Under the pieces are notes generated by a model, which searched no databases, was not told the origin of the DNA, and saw only the letters and a program-made list of their open reading frames with translations. Below, one piece after another: positions 6,511 to 15,131 of a stretch of 64,000 nt of DNA (positions within the stretch are counted from its first letter, which is position 1; every line of letters starts with the position of its first letter). A program made the translations under genes and the position numbers. The DNA is from Spirochaetales bacterium Spiro_07 (GTDB lineage Bacteria > Spirochaetota > Spirochaetia > Treponematales > Treponemataceae): NCBI GenBank assembly GCA_001603145.1, contig LVBI01000035.1, forward strand, positions 40,961-104,960. The letters are read 5' to 3'.

Positions 6511-9500
6511 TTATCTTATGTTTTTCAGCGTCGGCTGAGTAAGCACCTTTTCGTCCTGCAATGTTCGCGGAATATCGAAGTAAAGCGCAGGCTCAAAAGG
6601 ACTTATCGGATAACGCAGATACTGCATGTTCTGTGCGGCAAGGTTGCTACCGTCAAGCCGAACCATCGTCTCCTGGTTTCGTGTAAGCGCATCCCAGGCA
6701 CGCATTGATTCAGCCATATAAACCATTGCAAGTGCGTTTTGGTTACTGTCGCCGGTGCGGAAAGCGAGCTTGCCGAGCGTTACACCGAAGTTGTTCGTTG
6801 CCTTCATGTAATTCTCTACAAGGTCTGCGTCTTCAGCCTGAACTTGCGGGAATAAAAGCCCCTTCTGAGCTTTTTCTTTTGCGAATTCATCAACAAAACG
6901 CTGATAATAGCCTTGCGCCGCAAAATTGTCGTCGCGCAAAGACAGCGTATTTGCCAAAGAAAGCAGCAGATGCAAGTCGGTGCCGTTCTCTTCAGATGAA
7001 GCGATGAACGAGGCAAGCGCATCAAGATAGTTCTTCTTGCCGTACTGAATGTAGCCAATCCTGTAGCGGATTGACGACGTATCGTTGTCATATTCAACAG
7101 CGTGAAGATAATTTCTCAAAGCGTTGTCGTTGTCGCCTGAGATGAAGTAATCAAGATCCGCCATATCTGCATACAAAAGACCGATTTCTTTTCCGGCGTC
7201 AAGACTGCTTGCATCCTTTTCGCTTTCAAAAAGCGAAATGCCCTTTACATAAAGCTCTTCTGACTTCAAATATTCCTGTTCGTCTGTGTAAAGCTCACCG
7301 AGCAGGCGGTATGTGTCAATGTTCTTGAGAATGCGGTCTTTCGTCTTGACTTTTGCCTTGTCAAATACACCGAGCGCATTTTCAAGCTGAACCTGTGCCT
7401 TTGAAACGTCTGCCGTATAAATGAAGTAGCGTGCGTAATTGTAATAAGCTTCTGGCACAGCAGGGTCTGCAACGATAGCGCGCTCAAGCAAAGCGCGGAC
7501 ATCTTCAATGTAAGAGCGCAAATATTCTTCTGCCGGCGTCAGCTCGCCATAGAGCTTATCAAGCAGATAAGAGCTAAGATCAAGAATATCCGGTGCGCTC
7601 AAAGCTTTTATCTTCTTCGGGCCGTTCTTCTTGTCTGGGTAGAAGTAGTTCTTCAACGGAAGAACTTCGCGCAAATTGTCTGTTCTGATGTAATAGCGCA
7701 GCATCTTTGCAAGATACTTGTCAGACTGACCGTACAAATCGAGCGCGGTTTCGTATTGAGCGCGCGCAAGCTCAAATTTGCTCGGGTCTTCGTTGCAAGC
7801 CCATTCAAGATAAATGTCGCCAAGCAAGAGCAAGCCGTCCGGGTCGTTGATAAACTTATCAAGAACGTCTCTTCTGACAATTTTTTCTGCTTCTGCGTAT
7901 TTATGCTCGTCATAAAGCTTCATTTCGGCATATTCAAGACCGCCAAGCTTGTCTTTCGGGAAGAAGAACAAAATATACTGATACATCTGGCTTGCGCGCT
8001 CATACTGTCGTTTTTCGCGGTAACCACGCGCATATTTGAAGAACCAGTTCTTCTTTTTCTTGAATTCAGTTGCCGCAATAAATTTCTCTTCTGAAAGCGG
8101 ATAATATTCGCCTTCAAGGAGCGTGTAGCCTTCTTTATAAAGCAATTCCGCGCGGACCGGGTCATATACAAAGGTCTTGCCGAGGAACAGCGTAGAAGCC
8201 GCAAGAATGAAAATAGCAAGGCAAGCCGCAACGAACGGAATAATTCTGTTTTTGAGCTGATATTCCGTAGACTGCTTGTAAGCTTCATACTGGGCAGCTG
8301 TGCGCTTTTCGTAATTGCGCGGAACATCGATTACCTTGTCTATCATCTTTCCGACATGGTTTGCAAGCTGACGTACAGGCGTCTTCTTGATGACCATGCG
8401 GGCAAGCTTTATATTTTCTTCTTCGTTGAACTGGTCTTCTACGAAAATCTTTTCGATTTCAACGCGGAGATTCAACGGATAGTAATTTAAGTTTTCTATA
8501 AATTTCTGATATTCAGCATCAGTAAACTGATTGTCTTCGACTTTCTCGTCAACAGCGGCGGCAGGCTTTTTCTTTGGCGGTGCAACAACTTCCGTTACGT
8601 CAGAGAAGCCCGGAATGCTGAAATCATCTGCGGCTGGTTCTTCTGCGTTTTCAGGCTCGGCAAAGCCTTCAATAGAGAAATCGTCTTTAGCGCCGTCATC
8701 GCCGCCTGCCGTTGCTTCATCAGCCGGTGCTGTGTCTTTTGCAGAATCTCCGCCGAAATCAGGCATGTCAAAATCAGCGCCGCCGCCTATGCCAACGCCC
8801 GGCGTTTCATCCAAGCCCTTGCCGGTATTGCTCTGGTCGTCAAGGTCAAAGTCCGGCAGATCTAGCGAGTCTGTCTCGGTTGGGAATTCAATTGATGATT
8901 TGGTTTCCGCTGCGGCAGGTTGTTCTGCGGCGGCCGGTTTTTCGTCAACAGAAAAATCCGTGCCGAAATCAGGCATCTCAAAATCGTCGGCCGATGAACC
9001 GCCGGTTGATGCAGCATCTGCATTTTCAGCTGCGCCGCCAGTTGAGTCGTCTTGAGGAGCAGAAAAATCGTCAAAGTCCGGTAAATCAAAATCAGTATCG
9101 TCTGCCGTTGTTTCAGCAGATGCGCTGTCTGCGGCAGGTTTCTCGTCAACAGAAAAATCTGTACCGAAATCAGGCATCTCAAAGTCGTCAGCAGAAGAAC
9201 CGCCGGCTGCAATGCCAGCATCAGCAGAAGCGTCTGAACCGTCGTCCATGCTGTCAAAAGACGGCATCTCAAAATCATCGGTTGAAGCATCTGTAGCGGC
9301 AGCTGTTTCAGCCGAACCAGAAGCAGGCGCATCAAAAGATTCAACAACAGGTTCTTCATTTACATCGGGCAAGTCGCCAAAATCGGGCAAATCAGAAGTT
9401 TCAGCGGCCGGAGCAGAAGTTGCTTGCGCGGCCGGTTCATCTGCTTGAGCAGATGTAGTTTCAGGTGCTGCAGCATTTGTATCAACAGAACCGTCAATGT

Positions 9501-9786
9501 TCGAATTCAAAAGTGCGTCAATATCTATATCGCCATCAGCAGTCGTAGGAACAGAAGAATCGCCTTCTTTTGCTTCAGCTGTTTCAGCAGATGCACCTTC
9601 AGCTGCGCCCTCTTCTTCCTTTACAGGCAGCCCATAGAGAAAATCTTCGGAGTCATCTGCCTCCGGAATATTTTCAGGGAAAGGCAATGTATGGAGAGTT
9701 TCTCCACGTTCAGCGCGAACAGTGGCTTCATTACCTAACGATTGCAGATTATTAACAAAATTCTTAAGCTGGTTTAATCCGGGCAT
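6511..9786 (-). CDS. Large TPR membrane protein, periplasmic flagellar collar protein-like (FlcA-like)
   Basis: 1091 aa. About 510 residues are predicted cytoplasmic, followed by one membrane segment (about 514-537, IIPFVAACLAIFILAAS) and about 550 residues of helical repeats typical of TPR. The first 400 residues are acidic and low-complexity, with nine copies of a DF-x-x-P-x-F-type motif (DDFEMPDFG, TDFDLPDFD, DDFSIPGFS). The block GGSSADDFEMPDFGTDFS occurs twice exactly. The start MPGLNQLKNFV and the one-TM-plus-TPR layout resemble spirochaetal flagellar collar proteins such as Borrelia BB0236. That identity is inference, and another TPR scaffold is possible. There is no Shine-Dalgarno; a -10 box sits 6 nt before the ATG. 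Confidence 0.6.
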   Translation of the reverse strand: MPGLNQLKNFVNNLQSLGNEATVRAERGETLHTLPFPENIPEADDSEDFLYGLPVKEEEGAAEGASAETAEAKEGDSSVPTTADGDIDIDALLNSNIDGSVDTNAAAPETTSAQADEPAAQATSAPAAETSDLPDFGDLPDVNEEPVVESFDAPASGSAETAAATDASTDDFEMPSFDSMDDGSDASADAGIAAGGSSADDFEMPDFGTDFSVDEKPAADSASAETTADDTDFDLPDFDDFSAPQDDSTGGAAENADAASTGGSSADDFEMPDFGTDFSVDEKPAAAEQPAAAETKSSIEFPTETDSLDLPDFDLDDQSNTGKGLDETPGVGIGGGADFDMPDFGGDSAKDTAPADEATAGGDDGAKDDFSIEGFAEPENAEEPAADDFSIPGFSDVTEVVAPPKKKPAAAVDEKVEDNQFTDAEYQKFIENLNYYPLNLRVEIEKIFVEDQFNEEENIKLARMVIKKTPVRQLANHVGKMIDKVIDVPRNYEKRTAAQYEAYKQSTEYQLKNRIIPFVAACLAIFILAASTLFLGKTFVYDPVRAELLYKEGYTLLEGEYYPLSEEKFIAATEFKKKKNWFFKYARGYREKRQYERASQMYQYILFFFPKDKLGGLEYAEMKLYDEHKYAEAEKIVRRDVLDKFINDPDGLLLLGDIYLEWACNEDPSKFELARAQYETALDLYGQSDKYLAKMLRYYIRTDNLREVLPLKNYFYPDKKNGPKKIKALSAPDILDLSSYLLDKLYGELTPAEEYLRSYIEDVRALLERAIVADPAVPEAYYNYARYFIYTADVSKAQVQLENALGVFDKAKVKTKDRILKNIDTYRLLGELYTDEQEYLKSEELYVKGISLFESEKDASSLDAGKEIGLLYADMADLDYFISGDNDNALRNYLHAVEYDNDTSSIRYRIGYIQYGKKNYLDALASFIASSEENGTDLHLLLSLANTLSLRDDNFAAQGYYQRFVDEFAKEKAQKGLLFPQVQAEDADLVENYMKATNNFGVTLGKLAFRTGDSNQNALAMVYMAESMRAWDALTRNQETMVRLDGSNLAAQNMQYLRYPISPFEPALYFDIPRTLQDEKVLTQPTLKNIR

Positions 9787-9792
9787 ACTCTG

Positions 9793-9821
9793 ATTCTATC
9801 CCTTAAAAAACGAAATAACAA
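9793..9821 (-). promoter_or_regulatory. Promoter giving a probable leaderless mRNA for the TPR gene
   Basis: Minus strand: TTGTTA (9816-9821), 17 bp, TAGAAT (9793-9798), 6 nt, then the ATG at 9786. The predicted start is the A of the ATG. Confidence 0.6.
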
Positions 9822-10010
9822 GACAAAACGCGGCTTTTGCAGTGCGCACCCTTGCCCAAAAGTACTTTTACTATTTCAAGCTTTCTAAAAACAGATTTTT
9901 GAAAGAATTATTAGATAACAGTACTTCTTCGTTTTATCATCGGTGAAAAATAACCATGTCTTAACCCTTATCTTATCACGGCGAAGCTTTTCTAAAAGAA
10001 TAAAAACGGC

Positions 10011-10016
10011 TATCAT
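10011..10016 (+). promoter_or_regulatory. -10 box 6 nt before the NFACT gene ATG
   Basis: TATCAT, then TGAAAC, then ATG at 10023. No Shine-Dalgarno is present. The -35 region (TTTTCT at 17-bp spacing) is weak. Confidence 0.4.
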
Positions 10017-10022
10017 TGAAAC

Positions 10023-11495
10023 ATGTCTTTAAATTGCAAAGAAATTGACGCCGTTCTCAACGAACTTGAGCTTGAGGGCAGCTTTATACAGCAGATTGTG
10101 CAGCCGACGTTTGACAGCATAGCATTTTATCTTTACGGTCAGGGCGAATCGCAGACATTGCTCGTCTGCCTTGCACCGGGCGCATGCCGCCTGCACACAA
10201 CTCAAAAGAAAATTCCACGCAACGAAAAGCCGCTGCGCTTTATGGAATTCTTGCGCTCAAAAATAAAAGGCTCAAGAATCAACAAAGCCGGGCAGCTTGC
10301 ACAGGAACGCATAATAAAATTCGAGCTTTCTCACGGCGAAGACTTGTTCAACATGTACATACGCCTGTGGAGCAACGCCGCGAACATCATCGTGACAAAC
10401 CCGCTTGAGACAAACGAAAAAGGCGAAGAGCGCATTCTCGACGTGTTTTTCAGACGCCCCAAGAAAAACGAAATAACTGACGGATTTTACAAGCCGGAAA
10501 CCAGGCAGACAGCTGAAAACGGCAAGACCTTTGAAGTGCGCAGCTTTGAAGAGCTTGAAAATTCGGCAAACCTTTCGTTCAACCAAAAAGTTGAACTCTG
10601 GTACACCGAACATGCAGACGCGCTTTCAAGGGCGTCGCTTCTTCAGCAGGCTGAAAAGCAGTACAATTCACGCTCAACACGTCTGCAAAGCGCAATCGAC
10701 AGGCTTGAAGCAAAACGCAAGTCTTTTCTCAATGCCGAACAATGGAAGCATCAGGGCGACTTGCTGCTGTCATACGGCTATCTTATAGAACAAGCCGCCC
10801 AAGAAGGCAGAAACTATATTGAATGTGAAGATTACGCGACAGGCTCGCCAATCAAGATTTTCATAGACCCCAAGAAAAAAGCGCAAGAAAACGCGCGGCT
10901 TTTCTACGACCGCTACAAAAAGGCAGTTTCTGGGCTTGAAGAGCTTGAATATGACATAAAAGCTTCAAAGTCTGAGCTTGCGAAATTGCGGGCGGATTAT
11001 GAACAGCTGCTCGCCGAAAAAGACCCACTCGTAATTCAGCAGAAGCTTCACAAGCAGAACACGCCGCGCCAAAAAATCGAGAAAAAGCACCCGGGCTTAG
11101 ATTTTACGATAAACGGCTGGCACATACTCGTCGGCAGAACCGCATCAGAAAACGACGAGCTGCTCAGGCATCATGTAAAGGGGCAAGACTGGTGGCTTCA
11201 CGCAAGAGACTGGCCGGGCGGCTATGTGTTTATCAAAAACCAGAAAGGCAAATCTGTTCCATTAGACACGCTTCTTGATGCGGGCAACCTTGCGCTTTTT
11301 TATTCAAAAGGGCGCAAGGCAGGCAAAGGCGACTTGTATTATACGCAGGTGAAATATTTGCGCCGTGCCAAGAATGCGCCGAAAGGCACTGTGCTTCCGT
11401 CTAACGAAAAAAATATTTCAGTAAGCTTAGACAAAGAAAGGCTCAAACGCATTGAAACGCAGCAAAAGGCAGAGGAAGGCACTTTGTTAATTTGA
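10023..11495 (+). CDS. NFACT family protein (RqcH/Rqc2 homologue)
   Basis: 490 aa. Order: NFACT-N domain (roughly 1-170), a long coiled coil (about 215-350 with a central globular break), then NFACT-R (GRTASENDELLRHHVKG, DWWLHARDWPGGYVFIKN, about 370-460). The family includes B. subtilis RqcH, which adds alanine tails to nascent chains on split 50S subunits for degradation. Older annotations call it fibronectin-binding protein. It is somewhat shorter than the usual 550-580 aa. Divergent from the TPR gene. It has no Shine-Dalgarno, and its -10 box lies 6 nt before the ATG. A hairpin terminator follows immediately. Confidence 0.85.
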   Translation: MSLNCKEIDAVLNELELEGSFIQQIVQPTFDSIAFYLYGQGESQTLLVCLAPGACRLHTTQKKIPRNEKPLRFMEFLRSKIKGSRINKAGQLAQERIIKFELSHGEDLFNMYIRLWSNAANIIVTNPLETNEKGEERILDVFFRRPKKNEITDGFYKPETRQTAENGKTFEVRSFEELENSANLSFNQKVELWYTEHADALSRASLLQQAEKQYNSRSTRLQSAIDRLEAKRKSFLNAEQWKHQGDLLLSYGYLIEQAAQEGRNYIECEDYATGSPIKIFIDPKKKAQENARLFYDRYKKAVSGLEELEYDIKASKSELAKLRADYEQLLAEKDPLVIQQKLHKQNTPRQKIEKKHPGLDFTINGWHILVGRTASENDELLRHHVKGQDWWLHARDWPGGYVFIKNQKGKSVPLDTLLDAGNLALFYSKGRKAGKGDLYYTQVKYLRRAKNAPKGTVLPSNEKNISVSLDKERLKRIETQQKAEEGTLLI

Positions 11496-11501
11496 AAATC
11501 C

Positions 11502-11530
11502 CTAAAAAATTTAAGTTTTTAGAAATTTTT
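11502..11530 (+). terminator. Terminator of the NFACT gene (AAGTTTTTAG hairpin)
   Basis: CTAAAAA (11502-11508) pairs with TTTTTAG (11516-11522), and a T7 run follows after AAA. The hairpin belongs to the same palindrome family as 3120-3150 and 53177-53202. Confidence 0.6.
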
Positions 11531-11563
11531 TTATAAAATTTTCAAAAAATTTCAAATTTTTTT

Positions 11564-11680
11564 GTAACCTTTTTATTGTCCGGTGTTTATCTTTGCGTAA
11601 TTGCAAGCAAGAAAGATTCATATTTTTGATTAAGCCCGCAACTGGTTTCAACTCCTTTATCCAGTTGCGGTTTTTTATTT
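11564..11680 (+). terminator. Strong intrinsic terminator upstream of rmlB, possibly ending a short RNA
   Basis: A 10-bp stem CCGCAACTGG/CCAGTTGCGG (11636-11645 with 11661-11670) is followed by TTTTTTATTTT. The NFACT gene already has a terminator 100 bp earlier, so this one either backs it up or ends a short RNA from about 11570-11635. No clear promoter or open frame was seen there. Confidence 0.65.
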
Positions 11681-11768
11681 TAAAGAGATGCTGCTTTCAG
11701 GCATCAAAACGGCGGCAGATAAAACTGAAACTGTTTAAAAAATTCACTTTATATGATAGGCTGATAGC

Positions 11769-12878
11769 ATGAAAAGATTACTGACAAATGTATTAGTTAC
11801 TGGTGGTGCCGGTTTTATCGGTGCGAATTTTATTCACTATATTCTTAACAAAACAGATTTTTCAGGACGCATAATCAACCTTGATGCGCTGACCTACGCA
11901 GGAAATCTTGAAAGCCTTAAAGACATTGATTCAAAATTCGGTGTGCAAGCGCTTGGCAAAGACAAGGCGAGATATATTTTTGAACATGCTGACATTACAG
12001 ATAAAGAAGCTGTCAGCCGCATCTTCAAAGAATATGAGATTGACACCGTTGTGCATTTTGCCGCAGAAAGCCATGTTGACCGCTGCATTTTGTGGCCAGA
12101 AGACTTTGTAAAGACAAACGTAATGGGCACGTTCATTCTTCTTGAAGCTGCGCACAACGCTTGGAAAAACACCGACGGCTCAATCAGACAAGACACGCTT
12201 TTCCATCACATAAGCACAGACGAAGTTTACGGTTCGCTCGGCGAAACAGGCTATTTTGAAGAAACAACGCCTTATGACCCGAGAAGCCCGTATTCTGCAA
12301 GCAAAGCTTCAAGCGACCATCTTGTAAGCGCATATTCACACACTTACGGTCTGCCCACAACATTGTCGAACTGCTCAAACAATTACGGGCCGTTCCAGTT
12401 CCCTGAAAAGCTCATTCCGCTGATGATTCTGAACATGATTGACGGCAAGCCGCTGCCCGTCTATGGCGACGGCAAAAATATCCGCGACTGGCTTTTCGTA
12501 GAAGACCACAACAGCGCGGTCTGGACAATAATGAACAAAGGCAAGACAGGCGAAAAATACAACATCGGCGGCGAGAACGAGTGGCAGAACATCAAGCTGA
12601 TTGAAAAGCTCATCGACATTGTTGCAGAAGAAGCGGGCAAAGATGCTGCCGAAATCAGAAAGACCATCAAATGGGTCAAAGACCGCCCCGGACACGACAG
12701 GCGTTACGCAATCAACTGCAACAAGCTTAAGTCTGAGCTTGGCTGGAAGCAGTCACACACTTTTGAAGAAGGGCTCCGCGCCACAGTCAAATGGTATCTT
12801 TCAAATGCAGACTGGATTGCACACGTTAAGAGCGGCGAATACTCCAAGTGGATAAAGGACAACTACGGAAACAGGTAA
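11769..12878 (+). CDS. rmlB: dTDP-glucose 4,6-dehydratase
   Basis: 369 aa. NAD-dependent extended SDR enzyme that makes dTDP-4-keto-6-deoxyglucose, the second step towards dTDP-rhamnose and other deoxysugars for surface polysaccharides. Seen: GGAGFIG (12-18), HFAAESHVDRC, the catalytic T150-D151-E152 and Y175-x-x-x-K179 (YSASK), SNNYGPFQFPEKLIPL, and GDGKNIRDWLFVEDH. No Shine-Dalgarno is strong here; TATGAT lies 11 nt before the ATG, so the leader would be very short. The rest of the rml set is not in the window. queD follows 4 bp later, an unusual pairing that suggests co-transcription rather than a shared pathway. Confidence 0.93.
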   Translation: MKRLLTNVLVTGGAGFIGANFIHYILNKTDFSGRIINLDALTYAGNLESLKDIDSKFGVQALGKDKARYIFEHADITDKEAVSRIFKEYEIDTVVHFAAESHVDRCILWPEDFVKTNVMGTFILLEAAHNAWKNTDGSIRQDTLFHHISTDEVYGSLGETGYFEETTPYDPRSPYSASKASSDHLVSAYSHTYGLPTTLSNCSNNYGPFQFPEKLIPLMILNMIDGKPLPVYGDGKNIRDWLFVEDHNSAVWTIMNKGKTGEKYNIGGENEWQNIKLIEKLIDIVAEEAGKDAAEIRKTIKWVKDRPGHDRRYAINCNKLKSELGWKQSHTFEEGLRATVKWYLSNADWIAHVKSGEYSKWIKDNYGNR

Positions 12879-12882
12879 AACT

Positions 12883-13260
12883 ATGTTCGAAGTTAGAGTA
12901 GAAACAGAATTTGCTGCGGCGCACTTTTTGCGCGACTTTCACGGAAAATGCGAAAACCTTCACGGCCACAACTACAAAGTTTATGCGCACGCACGCGGTA
13001 ATTCGCTCAACGAAGGTGGAATGTTAATCGACTTTGGCGAGCTGAAGGGCGCATTGCGCAAAGTCTGCGCCGTGCTTGACCACACGAACCTGAACGACCT
13101 TGTGGAGAACAACAGCTTTGTGTTTGACCAGAACCCAAGCGCAGAGCGCATAGCCAAATATATTTTTGACAAGCTGAAAGAGATGCTGCCTAGTGCGCCG
13201 CTTTATGCCGTCGATGTTTTTGAGACAGCAACAAGCCGCGCACGCTATATCGCCGACTAA
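12883..13260 (+). CDS. queD: 6-carboxy-tetrahydropterin synthase (QueD)
   Basis: 125 aa. It converts 7,8-dihydroneopterin triphosphate to 6-carboxytetrahydropterin on the way to preQ0 and queuosine in tRNA. The zinc ligands H14, H27 and H29 and the catalytic C23 ([10 protein letters not shown]) are present, with LDHTNLNDL and ETATSRARY at the end. The family also contains eukaryotic-type 6-pyruvoyl-tetrahydropterin synthases, but the length and cysteine position fit QueD. No queC, queE or queF gene is nearby. Its stop overlaps the convergent hisF stop by 4 bp. Confidence 0.9.
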   Translation: MFEVRVETEFAAAHFLRDFHGKCENLHGHNYKVYAHARGNSLNEGGMLIDFGELKGALRKVCAVLDHTNLNDLVENNSFVFDQNPSAERIAKYIFDKLKEMLPSAPLYAVDVFETATSRARYIAD

Positions 13261-14036
13261 TTGTCAGAAGTAAGGCGACGCACCGGAATGTTCATCGCAT
13301 CGAGGTCTTTTTTGATGCCCTCAATAGTATATTCGCCAGAATGAACCATTGACGCAATCAGCGCGGCATCAGCCTTGCCTTTTGTAAGCACGTCAGCAAG
13401 GTGCGCGGTTGTGCCGCCACCGCCAGAAGCAACTACGGGCACGCTTACAGCTTCAACAATCATGCGCGTAAGGTCAAGCTCATAGCCTGCCCTAGTTCCG
13501 TCCGCGTCCATCGAATTAAGCACAATCTCTCCCGCGCCAAGCTCAACAGCCTTAATTGCCCATTCGCGCGCATCAAGCTCAGTCTTTACGCGGCCGCCGT
13601 TAATGTACACGCGGTAGCCGCTCGGGCAAGTCGGGTCTTTCTTCGCGTCCATGCCGAGAACAATGCATTGATTGCCGAAAACGCGCGCACCTTCAGTAAT
13701 AAGCGAAGGATTCTTCACGGCCTGAGAATTCAAGCTGATTTTTTCAGCACCGGCAAGAATTGTCGAGCGTATGTCGTCCAGAGTGCCTATTCCGCCGCCG
13801 ACGCAAAACGGAATGAAAACCTGCGATGCCACGCGGTGAATCAAGTCTAAAATTGGGCCTCTGCCACGTGCAGAAGCGATAATATCGTAGAACACAAGTT
13901 CGTCTACGCCTTGTCTGTAATATTCAGCAGCCATTTCAACTGGGTCGCCAATATCAACATTGTTTAAGAATTTAACGCCTTTTGTCGTCCGTCCGTCTTT
14001 TACGTCAAGGCAGACAATGATTCGCTTTTTTAACAT
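13257..14036 (-). CDS. hisF: Imidazole glycerol phosphate synthase, cyclase subunit
   Basis: 259 aa TIM barrel. It uses ammonia from HisH to turn PRFAR into IGP and AICAR. The catalytic aspartates D11 (CLDVKDG) and D130 (GMDAKK) are at the canonical positions, with the phosphate loops CVGGGIG and ASGGGG. AAGGAGA lies 5 nt before the ATG, inside hisH. It overlaps hisH by 7 bp, consistent with the 1:1 HisH-HisF complex. No other his genes are in the window. Confidence 0.96.
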   Translation of the reverse strand: MLKKRIIVCLDVKDGRTTKGVKFLNNVDIGDPVEMAAEYYRQGVDELVFYDIIASARGRGPILDLIHRVASQVFIPFCVGGGIGTLDDIRSTILAGAEKISLNSQAVKNPSLITEGARVFGNQCIVLGMDAKKDPTCPSGYRVYINGGRVKTELDAREWAIKAVELGAGEIVLNSMDADGTRAGYELDLTRMIVEAVSVPVVASGGGGTTAHLADVLTKGKADAALIASMVHSGEYTIEGIKKDLDAMNIPVRRLTSDN

Positions 14037-14671
14037 GAAAGGTCTCCTTCCGAGAGGCAGAAATTTTTCAGAAGCCTCAAGCCCGGCTCGCCTGATTTTT
14101 CAGGATGGAACTGGCAAGCAATAATTGATTCGTGCCTTATCACGGCGGGCACTTTTATTCCGTATTCGCAAAAAGCCCTTACAGCGTTCCAATGGGCAGG
14201 TTCGATTACATAAGAATGAACGAAATAAAAGGCCGTGCCTTCGTTTATGTTGTTGAAAACCGGGTCTTCCTTGCAGTGAACGTCGTTCCAGCCCATGTGC
14301 GGAATTTTCAAGCCGTCTGTAGGAATGCCTTCGCGTTCAAAGATATTCTTAAAATGAGTGATTTTGCCCGGAACAAGACCGAGGCAGTCGGTATCGCCTT
14401 CTTCTGAATGTTCAAAAATAATCTGCGAGCCGAGACAGATGCCCATTATGGGCGTCTTTGCCTGAGCCTGGTCTTTTAAGAAAGAGTCAAAGCCAGTCTG
14501 CTTAAGCTGAGACATTGCATAAGCAGCATCGCCTACGCCTGGAAAAATCAATCTGTCCGCACCTTTCAATTCTTCGGGCTTTTTGCCGAGCACATACGGA
14601 ATAGCCATAGAATCTAGCGCCATCTCAACGCTTCTGATGTTACCTGCATTGTAATCGATGATACCAATCAT
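14030..14671 (-). CDS. hisH: Imidazole glycerol phosphate synthase, glutaminase subunit
   Basis: 213 aa class I glutamine amidotransferase. It supplies ammonia to HisF. The triad is C79 (MGICLGSQ), H189 and E191 ([12 protein letters not shown]). IDYNAGN at 5-11 and FPGVGDA at 43-49 form the oxyanion-hole and glutamine-site region. Starts divergently from the small membrane gene at 14716. There is no clear Shine-Dalgarno; TATGGA lies 6 nt before the ATG but is a poor -10 match. Confidence 0.95.
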   Translation of the reverse strand: MIGIIDYNAGNIRSVEMALDSMAIPYVLGKKPEELKGADRLIFPGVGDAAYAMSQLKQTGFDSFLKDQAQAKTPIMGICLGSQIIFEHSEEGDTDCLGLVPGKITHFKNIFEREGIPTDGLKIPHMGWNDVHCKEDPVFNNINEGTAFYFVHSYVIEPAHWNAVRAFCEYGIKVPAVIRHESIIACQFHPEKSGEPGLRLLKNFCLSEGDLSC

Positions 14672-14703
14672 TGTGTGTCCATAAAGAAATTAGTAGTTTG
14701 TCC

Positions 14704-14709
14704 GATAAT
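14704..14709 (+). promoter_or_regulatory. -10 box 6 nt before the small membrane gene ATG
   Basis: GATAAT, then TATGAT, then ATG at 14716. There is no Shine-Dalgarno and no good -35 at 17 bp. Confidence 0.4.
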
Positions 14710-14715
14710 TATGAT

Positions 14716-14952
14716 ATGAATTTTTCCGAAGTTCAAGACGTTGTACAAGGTGTTTTCACCGATTTTCGTGTTATTTTATGTACGATCTGCATAATCGCAT
14801 ATCTTAATCTCATTGCCTATATTGTGAACTACCGCAAGAAGCCTAAGAAATTCAGCAAGAAAAAGCTGAAGGCTGTTCAAGCATCTGTCAAGAAAGAAGA
14901 ACAAGAAGCGGCAGCGGCTACAGAAGAACAAGCAACCGAAGCAGCTGAATAA
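14716..14952 (+). CDS. Small single-pass membrane protein, unknown function
   Basis: 78 aa. One transmembrane helix (about 20-38, ILCTICIIAYLNLIAYI), a basic stretch (YRKKPKKFSKKKLK) and an acidic/alanine tail, so probably N-out, C-in. The frame is open upstream to a TTG at 14671, but the ATG at 14716 is preferred because a GATAAT box sits 6 nt before it and the region between overlaps the hisH start. I recognise no family. A good terminator at 14978-15009 supports its being a real, monocistronic gene. Confidence 0.65.
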   Translation: MNFSEVQDVVQGVFTDFRVILCTICIIAYLNLIAYIVNYRKKPKKFSKKKLKAVQASVKKEEQEAAAATEEQATEAAE

Positions 14953-14977
14953 GCGGAAAAGACACATCTTTCTCGAA

Positions 14978-15009
14978 AAGCGGGCAATATCACCTTGTCC
15001 GCTTTTTTT
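14978..15009 (+). terminator. Terminator of the small membrane gene
   Basis: AAGCGGgCAA pairs with TTGtCCGCTT, followed by seven T. Confidence 0.8.
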
Positions 15010-15131
15010 GATTAACCTGATAAAATAATCTGTTTAAAAAAATAAGCCAGGCACTGCACTGCGGCTGCACCCGGCATAAAGTAGCTATAGCTGATATAGA
15101 AGCAGCACAGCACACCGCTTCCAAGAAAAAT

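Noticed and set aside
8531-9296. Plus-strand open frames of 165-194 codons inside the TPR gene
   Set aside because: They mirror the low-complexity acidic repeats on the other strand, giving Ser/Pro- or Arg/Gln-rich products with no ribosome site.
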